A stretch of DNA of 64,000 nucleotides from Oikopleura dioica (lineage: Eukaryota > Chordata > Appendicularia > Copelata > Oikopleuridae), in assembly GCA_907165135.1 (NCBI GenBank), contig OU015568.1:2550501-2614500 (forward strand), written 5' to 3'. Position 1 is the stretch's first letter; each line of letters starts with the position of its first letter. This document shows positions 42,991 through 53,646 of this stretch, one piece after another. A program made the position numbers and the translations under genes. The notes under the pieces are model-generated. The model was not told the DNA's origin. It was given only the letters and a program-made list of their open reading frames with translations, and ran no database searches.

Positions 42991-44016
42991 ATGCGGCTGG
43001 CAGCGATCTTCGCGGCACCAGCTCTGGGCCAAAATTACTTTTACTCGGACTATGGTCTTTTCGGCTCGTAAGTAGCAAGAGAATCGAAAAGAGATGTTTT
43101 TCTTATCTTTTTTTTCAGCTCAAATAATGGTGCCAAGTTCGGTTCAACCTACACCTCCGCAGAGAACACCAAGCAAGCACAAGGCAACGGTAAATTCTGC
43201 CACTCAACCGCGGACAAGCTGATCTACCGATGGGATCGCTCAAAGTACGGCTACTTCAGCTACTACAACCGAGTTGAGTGCGTCGGCGAAGAGTTCTACT
43301 GCTTCATCGAAGAGCGCGCCCACTTCGGCCAAGTCTACGGAATCAAAGCCGGCTGCGCGCAAATGATGAACCATCCTCAAGTCAAGCGACCCACAACGCC
43401 TGCCCTGCAACAGTGGAACAATCGGGAAGCTGGCCGAGGCCGCGGGTTCAAAAACAGCGGTGACAGCGACACACTCAACGTCTTCTACGGCGTCGGTGGC
43501 TGTATGGCCATGTCAGCGCAAAATCAGCAAGATCATCTTGACAGCAGCGTTGATACCTTCAACAACAACAACTACCACAAGCAATTCGACTGGTATCAGG
43601 CCCAATGCTTGCGGCTTGAAACGAATGCAGATAATTCCAAACAGAAAGATCTCCTTCCTTTTGGCGTCTCTGTCTGCCGAGCCTGCTGCATTGCCGGAGC
43701 TGATGTCGAAACGGACTACAGCGCAAACAACAAGAATCCCTGTAACTTCCTTCCATATGCTAGCTCTGGTGAGCCAGCCATCCCAACATATGGCAACTTC
43801 GATTGCTTCGTGAACGCAAATCAAACAACTGCCTGCGTTACCAACACCGCCGTCGACGACTGCCTTATCTGCAACAAGGAGATCGTCCCATCCCTCGAAA
43901 TGATCAGCTACTCAAGCACTGCTCCCGTCAGTCTTTTCACCGCCGCCGCGAACCATGCTTGCGCCACTTCTCCATGCACCCCTGCTGTCAACAAAGTCAG
44001 AGGACGCGACATCTGA
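42991..44016 (+). CDS. Secreted Cys-rich protein, ~324 residues
   Basis: Exons 42991-43067 and 43119-44016 join in phase 2. A short signal peptide (MRLAAIFAAPALGQ) is followed by a Tyr/Asn-rich sequence with about 16 cysteines: NGKFCHSTADKLIYRWDRSK, YNRVECVGEEFYCF, GVGGCMAMSA, SVCRACCIAG and DDCLICNK. No family is recognised. Strong preference for C at third codon positions and the compact gene suggest high expression. A product of the outer epithelium or matrix is a guess. Confidence 0.75.
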
Positions 44017-45296
44017 TAAGATCGAATCTTCCTTTTTCAAACAACGAGCCTCAAAATTTTTCATGCTTTTCGAGCGACAAAACGACCTGGGGAGGGAGTT
44101 TTGTATTTTTGGAACTGGAGCTTTTTGAGGCGCGTTTTTTGAAGAATATTTGAAAACACTATCTTCTTTTCAATCTATCTCTATCTTTTTCTTTCTTCTT
44201 CACTTTTCTTTCTATCTAGACTTTCAGAATTGTTTTCTTGCTGTTAATAAAAACCATTAAAACAAAAGAATATCTTTTGAAAAGCTATCGATCTCTTAGT
44301 GCATTCGTCATAAATAGTTAATACCACACATGCACGCCCTTAGCTAAGCTCTTAGTCATCTATCCTCTCCTTGTTCAAATTTGGCAGGGGGACTCAGAAA
44401 CAATAACTTTTTGTAAATAATGTGGCGCCAATAATTACGCAAAGATCAAGTTATTTCCGTTCCAGCCGCTGCCAGATTTTGTCGACAAAAATAATACAAG
44501 CTGCCGTTGATAATTGATCTATTTTAAAACAAATTTATTATTGGAAAAAAAGAGAAAAGTTTCACAGAAGAGCGTGAAAAAAGAGAAGAAAATTTAAAAT
44601 TCAATCAAAAAAGAAACGAATTAAAAATGCATAAGGATTATAAACTTATGCTTGATGAAGGAAAGGGTCATTTATTTTTACCAAACGGTACATAAAAAGT
44701 AATAAATTAGTTAACGCCGAAACGCACAGCGACCAATTAATTGGTACAATGCCCTCTAATGTCATTCCGACACATTTGGAAATTTGCATATTTACTCACA
44801 TTTTTGTAATGATAGGGGTTTAATATGGGGATAAAATTGAAGCTCAGCGTCTGAGAATTATTTATCCATATCATTTATACAGTAGACTAATCAGTTTCAT
44901 TGCTTAAAAGGGTTAAAAGGGGCATACCAATTAATTGGTACGATCTGCGTTCAACGTTGAAAAAATTTTATTTTCAATTATTACTCATTATTATGTAATG
45001 AGTTACAGGGAGAGTGGCTGTGCGCTAACTAAAAAACGTTAAAAAGAGAAAGGTTAGAGAAAAAAAATGGTGGAGGCAAGCATTGGTCAGAAATCAACAT
45101 TTACGACAAGGGGAGATGAGTGGTAAAAGTGAAAAAGACAGTTTGTGTTGTGAAATTTTTTCCAGAACATTTTTTTAGTTGTTGATTTCGTTTTACAAAG
45201 CAGTGTTTCAATAAAAAGAATTTACAATATTTCGATAGAAAGGAGGATCAGTTTTTTTAATCGATTTATTTCTGTAGAGACGACCAGGGACGTCAG
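44017..45296. other. Intergenic, holds a palindrome-ended repeat
   Basis: After the poly(A)-type signal of the Cys-rich gene (GTTAATAAAAACC near 44243) the stretch is AT-rich without a supported frame. The repeat at 44712-44965 is listed separately. Confidence 0.4.
44712..44965. repeat. Short inverted-repeat element (possible MITE)
   Basis: Both ends carry the palindrome ACCAATTAATTGGT (44733 and 44931), preceded or followed by related inverted sequence (AACGC-ACAGCG at left; CGATCTGCGTT at right). Arms are about 35 bp and imperfect. A clear target duplication is not visible. Confidence 0.45.
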
Positions 45297-45976
45297 ATTT
45301 TATTAATATTAAAAGAGAAGTTATTTTATGACCCTGAAAAAGAATTCGATGTAGAGTTTGATGCTCTATTCGACGCGTTCTGGACAAACGACCATCCGAT
45401 TTGGGAAGAATGCAAAACGATGAACGATCTATCCGAATTCTCCACGACGGCTTTTGAGGGAAACTCTCGCAAGTTCAATTTCAAGGTCAAAATGGGTGTC
45501 CCTTTTTGCCCGTCTCATGCACCTGTCGAGGTTGAACCTTGCAGAATCGAAAGATATTTTTTACAGAAATTTTTAGATTACTCAAACAATGCTTGAAGAA
45601 AATCGAGAAGGGGGAAGTATCATCTGCGAAAATTCCCACAAGACCGACTATCCGTATGCGGATATTTTTGATATCGTTCACAGGTAGATCTTCTTATAAA
45701 AAAGTCAGCTCAAATATCATCTCCTAGGTATGAATTCATCAAAACCGGCGAGACAAAGTCCCGAATGAAATTCTACTCCCGACAAGAATGGCGAAAAAAG
45801 GTCCCTTTCGTGCGGGGCGCTTTGGATGCTCTCGTCAATGTAGGTTAAAATCGACAGATCTTTAACTAACAAAATTCTAGCACAAACAAGGAACCTTCGT
45901 GAAGAACGTCTCAAAAGTCGTCAAAAAGTATACAAACGAAGAAATCAAATCGCTGCTTTTGAAACTGCGTGAATAA
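45297..45976 (+). CDS. Uncharacterised protein, 5' end not found
   Basis: Four exons (45297-45530, 45577-45683, 45728-45839, 45881-45976) share one frame for about 183 residues, ending at TAA 45974. The sequence looks conserved (acidic/aromatic pattern FDALFDAFWTNDHPIW, MGVPFCPSHAPVEITQTM, DYPYADIFDIVHRYEF, FYSRQEWRKKVPF), but I cannot place it in a family. The first exon begins at an acceptor (CGTCAG), so an upstream start is missing. Its stop lies 20 bases from the stop of the opposite-strand C1q gene. Confidence 0.6.
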
Positions 45977-45996
45977 AAAAGCGATATAGAATTTTT

Positions 45997-48698
45997 TTAT
46001 TTTCCAAAAGAAAAGTCAAGTCGGAATCCACTTGTTTTAATTTTCTTCGAAAGTGGCTTGTTGAATCCAAAACTTCGGCCTGCGCCATAAAGTCGACCAA
46101 AAGCAGGTTCATCCAAATCAGTCTTGAAAAATTAGTTTTTTCAATTTTTGACGAAAGATCTTACCTGGAAAGAATAAGCGGTATCAATTAAATAGCCGCT
46201 AAAAGCAACGGTTCCCAGTCCAGTTTCGGGAATGTTGTTTGCGTGGAGTCTAACGGCGACTTTGTCGTGAGCATTTAGGCTCAAGACACCCGACGTCTGA
46301 AGGAGATCATTCGAAGGTCGGGAAAAGCTGTTAATGTTGATTTGGAGGGGGCTGCCACTGTGCATTGATGAGGGGATTCCATTGACGTAGACAGTGACTT
46401 GGAAGGGAGCGGCTTGGTCGTGCTGGGCCGTGAGGGTGAAGAAATACTCGCCTCTAGAATAATGTGTAAGGATCAATACATTGTATACTTTGAATTTTTT
46501 ACTTGTATGGAGCTGAAAATTCACGACCACTTGCAGCAAAACCGCCGTTGTTTGAAACAATGTTGTTGAACTGAATCACTTTTCCCTGCGAATTCGGAAT
46601 TTCGGGCGCATTTCTCCAGGCAAAGAAAGATTCTCTGAGCCCTTCGAAGTAGCCGAGTCGAGCAAGACTATGAGCTTCGGCAAGGTCCAGATCAGCCTGG
46701 ACAGGAGAAATGAGGTTGACAGCGTCGGCGAGCTCGTTAACTGCTGATGATTTTTGCAGCGTGATTTCCTAAAAAAATAAACAAGCTGAAAAACTATGAA
46801 ATGCACCTACCTCTTCAAATCCAGCAACAATGGCATCCAGATCATTTCGCGCATAAAATCGGGAGTTTGCACTGTCGAGCTGGATTTGCGCCGTAAGCGA
46901 GTCGATTTGTGCCATTTTTGAATTGTAAACCATCTTTTTTATCAAAAATTATTCGATTTGTATAAAATTGATGTACCTGGAACTCATTAGATTTGGCAAC
47001 GACGATGCCCAAATAAGCATTGTATGTTTCCATGTTGACTTCATTAGCAAGGTCGGTTTTCGCTTGATTCTCTTGGAATTTTGACTGGAAAGATTCTTAA
47101 ATAAATTTTTATTTACATCCATTCAAGATAAGTTTACCGATAAAGTAGTCAACAGAAGTGCCGAAATTTTCAGTTAGAATTTCGATTCTTTCTTCCAAAT
47201 CGTTCAAAATATCAGTTCTATTTGCAACCTCTGCATCTCCCTCAGCGATAACGGCTGTCACATTCTGTCTGTAATAATACAGGTATTCCTCTTGAGCAGT
47301 CAGGTCATCAAGCGATTGCTGGAGAAGAGCGTTTGTTTCGATATTTGTTTTGTTGAAGAAATCTAGAGCTTCTGCCCAGCCGACATCGAGCGCGTCAATT
47401 CTCGCTTCTGCTTCTTCAATGAGCGATTCGAACAAAGCGAGGGTTTGGTAGGCCTTTTAAGGTTCCATTTTGGCCATCAAGTCTACAAGATTTAGCTTAG
47501 CCGAATAAGTGAGCCTTTCCTGGGGATTGATACACGCTTCCGCCTCCGGGATTCCGATATATGGCGGGATACATTCACAAGTATAGCTTCCGATGAAATT
47601 AACACATCTCGCATTGCCAGTGCATCCGTCGAAGCCGTACTCTAGGGAAAAAAAGAATGAGCATCGTGCGTGACCACAACCACATCCGGAAGCTTAGCAT
47701 TTAATAGGATTGACTTACCCGTACACTCGTTTCGATCCAGCTCGTAGGAAATCGACCAGTTTCCGCTGGAGAAAATGGCATCCTGACTGGCGCCGTCGTA
47801 CATAACAGTGATGTAAGATTGGGACGGAGCGACGACGTTTATTGGCATGCTATTGTGGCAACCTAATGAACTTTTGAAAAAAACATCTTTTCAAGATACG
47901 AAACCTGATGCGAGAGTTTTCTTTGCTCCCTCCTCCGGAAGTTCTGCGCCTTTACTGCCAACTCCGACATATTTCTTCTGGTAGTGGAGAACATCTCCAG
48001 GAAACATGCTCTGTTTATGCTCTGTCGTAACGACAACGGTTGCCAAATCATTCGCACAAGGCAAGTTTTCGTAAATATCATCCACCGCTTGTCCATGATT
48101 CGCTCCAGTGTATTTCGGTGTTGTTATATTGAGAGCAACGGTGAACTCGAAATTGGTCTGAGGACCGACCCAGAAGACCCAGCAAAAGGGAGCGAGGAGC
48201 AGGTTCGATCTGCTTGTTATTTTAGGCGTTTCGGTCACTTCGAGATACTGGCACCACTGGCGAGTTGGATCGAGGGTTCGATCGGAATCTTGGTCGATTG
48301 ACTTTCATTTGGTTGAATAGTAATAATTATTCGAGGACGAATTATGAAGGATATAATTCAAAAACCAAGGCTGATAGTAGCTAGAATCAGAAGCAGCGGT
48401 CTCCTGAAAATTTTGAATCTGGGGACTTTCCGCTTTCTGTGCATTTCCCTTCCCTTTCGCCTGTTTTCGCTTTCCCCTAAAATTTCATCCACAATTAATC
48501 TCGCAAGTAGGAATCATAATGGAAGCTCGCTATTTTATACCTGAAGAAATCATCCATAACCCCCATCTCCGGGTTCTTTACGCACAATTTCTCCCCATTG
48601 ACGACATCAATCATCATCACACAATCTTCCTGACCATCATTCTCTCCTTCATTCTCTGTGCTAGCCAAAAACGGCAAAAGCGAGGCCAAAACCTTCAT
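45997..48698 (-). CDS. Secreted EGF / coiled-coil / C1q-domain protein
   Basis: Many minus-strand exons from ATG 48698 (exon 1 48541-48698) to TAA 45997. The order is: signal peptide (MKVLASLLPFLAS); a segment with RQWCQYLEV and CANDLATVVVTTEHKQSMFP; one EGF-like domain (DRNECTGEYGFDGC, NARCVNFIGSYTCEC); about 250 residues of helix-forming coiled coil (ESLIEEAEARIDALDVGW, LNDLEERIEILTENFG); and a C1q domain (FNNIVSNNGGFAASGREF, FSAPYKGEYFFTLTA). This recalls multimerin/EMILIN-type matrix proteins, which trimerise through C1q. An in-frame TGA at 48305-48307 disappears if a GT-AG intron from the GTCCCC near 48430 is used. Exon joins were traced by frame only. Confidence 0.72.
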
Positions 48699-48765
48699 TT
48701 TCTCGAAAAGTCCTTGTTCTCAATTAACCGATACGAGGCTTTTGCATAAAATCCTTCTAGCGCGA
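48699..48765. promoter_or_regulatory. 67-bp divergent promoter region
   Basis: Only 67 bases separate the ATG of the C1q gene (minus) from the ATG of the small gene at 48766 (plus). A TATA-like CATAAAAT lies at 48746. Both leaders must be very short, start inside the other gene, or be replaced by a spliced leader. Confidence 0.5.
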
Positions 48766-49309
48766 TGGACGACGAGCGATGGTATCTGACGGATGAATTA
48801 GGACAAAACATGCAGGTGCGCACTATCCAGAATGTCGTTGATTTCAGTTCGGGGAAATCTTTCTTTTGGTCTTTATGTTGCATCACGAGATTTTTGTGAC
48901 AAATCTTTTATTCAAATCAGTTTAATTTGAAAAGTCTAAATTAAGCCTATTCTGCAGTTTTATATCATAAAGTATGATGAAAATTAGCTGATACAGTCAT
49001 TTTTAAGGGATGATATCAAGCATTAAGCAAGATGATTTATAGCAAACCGTAAATGAAAAGCTCGACAATGGAAAATATCGATATAAAGAAGGAGGCTTCT
49101 ACGAGTTTCTCGTGAAGAAAAGAAACCGGCTATTCGAGGCAATCTTCTTTCCGGCTTCGATGGGCGCCAGTTGCTGCGAAATTTGCTTCTCGGAGGAGTC
49201 AGCAGAGACCAGGCTGCTGGAGGAAGAGTTTCGTGCGATTTGCTTCATGGAGAAAAAGCTACACATCGAGCATGAAGTGGGCATTTCTGAACGGTGGAAT
49301 TTATGGTGA
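48766..49309 (+). CDS. Small uncharacterised protein, ~105 residues
   Basis: Exons 48766-48816 and 49043-49309 join in phase 0. The protein starts MDDERWYLTDELGQNMQ and continues with KYRYKEGGFYEFLVKKRNRL, then a CC/C cluster (GASCCEICF) and an acidic helix. No signal peptide or membrane segment. No family recognised; the dense pattern of charged and aromatic residues looks like a real cytoplasmic protein. The first codon is one of only two ATGs close upstream. Confidence 0.6.
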
Positions 49310-50156
49310 TGAAGCGTTATATAATAATCGGATAAGAAGCTTTCACGAGTAATTTTTGTCAATATTTTCGACATTTGAATTCATTACAATCAGCATATTT
49401 AAGGCCCTTATGAAAGAGCGGAAGCGGTAGCTTACCTGTTTTTGTGTTTTTGTCTCTCTTTAAATTTGCCTATCTTTAGTCTTTTCGACTAATTTGTGCT
49501 GTGCCGGAATGTTAAAATAAATTTCAGTTTATATAGGCCCAATCAGCTTTGATCAGCTCTGCGATTTAGTTCCCAAGGCGTGATCCCTTGGCTTTTATAT
49601 TGCGTAAGAGTCATCCCTTTCACCATCCTCACTCCTAGGTTGGACTAGTTACTACTGCTAGAATCGCTTAAAATAGCCTCTGTCTGAACTACAGTACTTA
49701 TTCAATAAGATAAAAAAACGACTTGAAAAATATTTTTGAGGCAAAAATTCATAAGTTGAAAATGTTATGATCATTTTTCATAAGTTTGAAATCATCAAAA
49801 GTCCAGCCATCACAAGACGTCAATTTTCCTTCGTTCACATGTTCCCCCTTGGTCATCGTTAGTTCAGGCTCGAAATTGTCTGCCTGTCGGCTAGACCATC
49901 CCCTGGGTAAATATCCACAAACAAGCATCATTCACGAAAGTTTCATGTCGAGAATGTGATTCAAAGCACATGCCTCTTTATCACACAACTTACAATATTT
50001 TACATAAACCGGCTTAAAATGCTGAGACAAAATCCGTCTGCTAAATTCTGGCGAGTTCGGAGTGCCGCCAAGTTACGACGCAAATCGCTGAGAAAAACGC
50101 ATCTGGGAGGTGCATAAAATGGTTTTTCTTCAGAAAAGGAATTCAGATCTTTAGTC
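49310..50156. other. Intergenic; possible unlinked minus-strand exon
   Basis: A minus-strand frame at 49749-49931 contains GWSSRQADNFEPELTMTK and SCDGWTFDDFKLM before a stop, which looks protein-like, but no partner exons were found. The end of the stretch is the protease promoter. Confidence 0.3.
50113..50120 (+). promoter_or_regulatory. TATA-like box of the protease gene
   Basis: CATAAAAT 44 bases before the ATG at 50157, after a GC-containing stretch. TTTAGTC just before the ATG might act as a trans-splice acceptor. Confidence 0.45.
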
Positions 50157-51185
50157 ATGAAGTTCACCGCCGCCCTTTTCGCCGCTGCTACCGGTAAATA
50201 TAAATTTTAAAAGAGCATGAAAAAATCTATTCTATTTTGCAAGAATTATATAATTTTCATAACTAAATCACCTTTGAACAGGATTCTAAAATCGCACTGT
50301 TTCACCCCGGAAGGGTAATTAACTTACGCTGGTTCCAACCTTGCGTGATTCTTACTTAGTTTTGGCAATGCCCAAATCAAGTGTGAAGCCACAGAATCTT
50401 ATCCTCCTCCTTTTCTAGCTGCCCCAGCCCAGCTCATCATCGGAGGCAAGAACGCCGTCGACGGTCAGTTCCCATGGCAAGTGACCCTCAAGCGAGCGAC
50501 CGGCTCCCACTTCTGCGGCGGTTCCATTCTCAAGAATGACGTCGTCATGTGCGCCGCTCACTGCAAGCAGTCTTCCAACACCTTCACCGCCGGTGCCGGT
50601 TCCGCCTCGCTCAACGGCCAGCGACAGGTGCTCAACATCCGACAGCAGATTCCCCACCCAAGCTACGACTCCCAGCGAATCGATTGGGATTACATGGTTA
50701 TCAAGACCGCCACTAACTTCAGCTTCGATGACTACGTCAAGCCAATTGCTCTCGTCGCTCCCTTGACTGCTGAGCTCCCCAACAAGACTCCTTGCCGAAC
50801 CTCTGGCTACGGCTACTCCCAGTACATCAACGGCAACCCAGGTATCATCGCCTCCACTCTCCAGTGGACCGATACCGAGTGCATCACCAACGCCGTCTGC
50901 CGACAGACCTGGCTCTTCCAGGTTCGTTTTCCCCTAAAAAATCCAAAACCAGCATAATTCTAGACCCTCACCAGCCGACAGCAGTGCGCTGACTACGCTG
51001 GCGTCACCTCCTGCATGGGTGACTCCGGTGGACCACTCACCTACGTCCAGGACGGCCAGGAAGTCCTCCTCGGAAACGTCTCCTGGGGACACTCCAAGTG
51101 CTCCACCAACGGCTACCCAGCCGCTTACTCCCGAAACGCCGACCCCACCGCCAACCAGTGGATCCGAACCAACGCCGGCCTTTAA
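50157..51185 (+). CDS. Chymotrypsin-like secreted serine protease
   Basis: Exons 50157-50193, 50419-50921 and 50964-51185 give about 253 residues. A signal peptide (MKFTAALFAAATAAPA) is followed almost at once by the activation site IIGGKNAVDGQFPWQV. The triad is complete: His in CAAHC, Asp in DWDYMVIKT, Ser in SCMGDSGGPL. Two residues before the SCMGD cysteine stands Thr rather than Asp, so trypsin-type cleavage after Lys/Arg is unlikely; a chymotrypsin or elastase type is more probable. A long propeptide is absent. It is probably a gut digestive enzyme. Codons strongly prefer C at third positions, as expected for very high expression. Confidence 0.92.
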
Positions 51186-51301
51186 ATTTCTTTCTGTTGA
51201 CGTTTTGCGAAGTTATTCTAATAAAAATTATAATTTTCAAAATTAACATAAGAAATCGAAAAAAAATCATACTTTATTCTTAGGTTAACTTTATTGAATT
51301 T

Positions 51302-52063
51302 CTTTAAGGGTAATGGTATACATCGGCGCGGCGCTGCTCTCTCGATCCGCGCTCCGCCAGAACCTATTTCTCACGGAGCTGTAAAATCCGAACGGATAAA
51401 GATTTTTTCAAAATTCAAAAAGATTCTGAATAATCAAAGTCTTTTCTACTAACACAGCGAAATTGGTAATGATTGTCAGAGAGGAACTATCTGAAAATTG
51501 CCAGTTTCCTTCAAATGACATTTTCTTCGATATTTCTCATCCAATATTTTTGAAAATTACACTGTCTTGTAGAGAATCGTCAGCTCTACAAATCCTGTTT
51601 TTCAGATTTTTGTTTAAAGCTTTTATTAATTTCACATCGCAATTTGTAAAGAGGGCTACTTCTTCTCGCGCCTCTCCGCTCTCTATTTCTCACGCAATGA
51701 CCTCACAGCGCTGACTTCAAGGGTGCATATTAAAATCCGAAGATCTTAAAACAAAAATCTGAAAAACAGGACTTGTAGAGCTGACGATTCTCTACAAGAC
51801 AGTGTAATTTTTAAAAATTTTGGATGAGAAATATCGAAGAAAATGTCATTTGAAAGAAACTAGCAATTTTCAGATAGTTCCACTCTGACAATCATTACCA
51901 ATTTCGCTGTGTTAGTAGAAAAGACTTTGATTATTCAGAATCTTTTTGAATTTTGAAAAAAATCTTTATCCGTTCGGATTTTACAGCTCCGTGAGAAATA
52001 GGTTCTGGCGGAGCGCGGATCGAGAGAGCAGCGCCGCGCCGATGTATACCATTACCCTTAAAG
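51302..52063. mobile_element. Foldback element with ~317-bp inverted arms
   Basis: The left arm (51302 to about 51618) and the right arm (about 51746-52063) are inverted copies with only a few mismatches; the middle is about 127 bp. Outermost bases are CTTTAAGGGTAATGG and CCATTACCCTTAAAG, and both ends contain TTAA (51304-51307 and 52058-52061), which may be a target duplication. No coding capacity. It follows the protease gene by about 116 bp and resembles foldback MITEs. Such a palindrome could form a long hairpin RNA if transcribed. Confidence 0.85.
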
Positions 52064-52363
52064 CAGAAAACTACAGATTATTGCCATTTATGCCAATAAC
52101 TTTCAATCCGAAAAGCTCCTTACGCCTTTCCCCTGCGGCCCAGTGACCCCTGAACCCATGTGGTCATCCCCCGACAGCGTGAAAACACAACACGTCGCTT
52201 CTGTCAAAATATCGTGCTCGTCGTAAAAGAGGGACTGCGCTCTAAGTATCCCGCTAAGACCCGCGCGTTTCTTTTTTTCAGAAAATCAAAACTGCCGCCC
52301 CGCCTTGTCCACCCGCCTGCTTTTTTTCGCCTCATTGACAATTCTTCTGATAGAAGAGTTGTT

Positions 52364-52636
52364 ATGTCACTTGCATCGAGAAACGCAGTCGAAACGCTCA
52401 AGCAGATACGCAAAGACCATGAAAAGAAATGTGGATTGACGAGAAATTTTTCCGAAGCTGTCCTCAATGAGGTTTGTTTTCGTCATTTTTTGGGGTCGTG
52501 GAAAGGTGTTATTTAGGTCGAGCAAAGTTCAAAGATTGAATTTACAAGGATCAATACTGTCCCGACCAATTTGAATCGAAGAATGTCTAGGAGTCACGGA
52601 GATTTACAGCAACAGCTTCAGGCTTTTAAAGGTTAA
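52364..52636 (+). CDS. Small Ser/Arg-rich protein, 75 residues
   Basis: Exons 52364-52471 and 52517-52636 join across a 45-bp GT-AG intron. The sequence is hydrophilic (MSLASRNAVETLKQIRKDHE; TNLNRRMSRSHGDLQQQLQ) with a likely kinase site RRMSRS. No signal peptide and no known family. The frame is short, but the intron join keeps it open to a natural stop. Confidence 0.5.
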
Positions 52637-53293
52637 TGCTTGATAATCGATCATTTTTGGCTTGCAGTCAAATCATATATAAACACCTTAAAATGACGCC
52701 ATTTCAGAAGAATATATATGCTAGCAGGTTTTAAGAGAATTAATTAAGGGCTTGATCTTCCCGGTACATCTTCTGACACGATGAATCTTCCCCAGAAACA
52801 AGGTGGTTTTCTTTCAACGATATCATCCTGGTTTACGCCTTCTAAATGATTACAAAAAGCAGTCTCTGTGTTAAATATTTCCAGATGCCTCCTTTATATC
52901 CTCTTCCTTCGATTACAATAAACCTCAGCTATGATCTATAAGCTCAGTTTTTTATCTCAATTCTGAGTGCCTTCTTTGGATCCAAAGACGGGACTGGCGG
53001 CCTGACCGATGACCCCCTACTACCCTTACCGTTTGACTATGCCTTAAGTCCGAATAAAAAATGAAAGAAATGAAAATACGTGGAACTGACGTATCGACAT
53101 ATGAAACAATGAACAAAATGCTCTTGCATCTTCTAAGATAGCAGTTATTTATGTAAAAGCTACCACGCAAAAAATACTGAGAGGCAACCGTAATGACAGG
53201 CTCTCAATTAATTGTGATCAAATATTTAAATCGAAGCGATTTATAAAGAGGGCAAGAAACGGCGTTCAACGACAGAAAGAAAAAGGGTCGAAA
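52637..53293. other. Intergenic, no gene supported
   Basis: AT-rich spacer. Minus-strand frames here are short and have no features. The end holds the leader of the small secreted protein. Confidence 0.4.
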
Positions 53294-53621
53294 ATGAATT
53301 TTTTTGCTGTTTTTGTTTTTGCACTGGTTGAAGCTCAGAATTCACTTTTCAGGTACTTTTGAAATCAATCCAGTAAGCAACAAGAATTTTCCTGACTTTC
53401 CTCATTCAATATTATTTATTCTTTATAGAGCCAATAATACAATAATAGAATATCGCTCTCAAACTCTCCCATTCAGCAAGAGCCCTTCAAATCTCCGCCG
53501 ACTGCGATACGCAGCAATGGCTGCCGGCCCTACTTCCCTCGGTGACGGAGACCGAGCCCGAATGTGCTCAAATCCCGCCTTCAGAAACCGAATCTACTGT
53601 CGTCAATTCCGTCTTCAATAA
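53294..53621 (+). CDS. Small secreted protein, 83 residues
   Basis: Exons 53294-53352 and 53429-53621 join in phase 2. The signal peptide is clear (MNFFAVFVFALVEAQ). The mature part is basic (FSKSPSNLRRLRYAAMAAG) with one cysteine pair (RMCSNPAF, RIYCRQF) close to the end. No family recognised. It ends 25 bases from the stop of the ZP gene on the other strand. Confidence 0.6.
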
Positions 53622-53646
53622 AAACTATGGTACTGTTTATTTCTTT

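Noticed and set aside
43460-43824. Frames in other registers within the Cys-rich secreted gene
   Set aside because: The frame 43119-44016 is longer, has an upstream signal-peptide exon in matching phase and strong third-position bias.
48305-48307. In-frame TGA in the C1q gene, possible readthrough or selenocysteine
   Set aside because: A GT-AG intron from GTCCCC near 48430 to ACCAAG removes the TGA and keeps the frame, so no recoding is needed.
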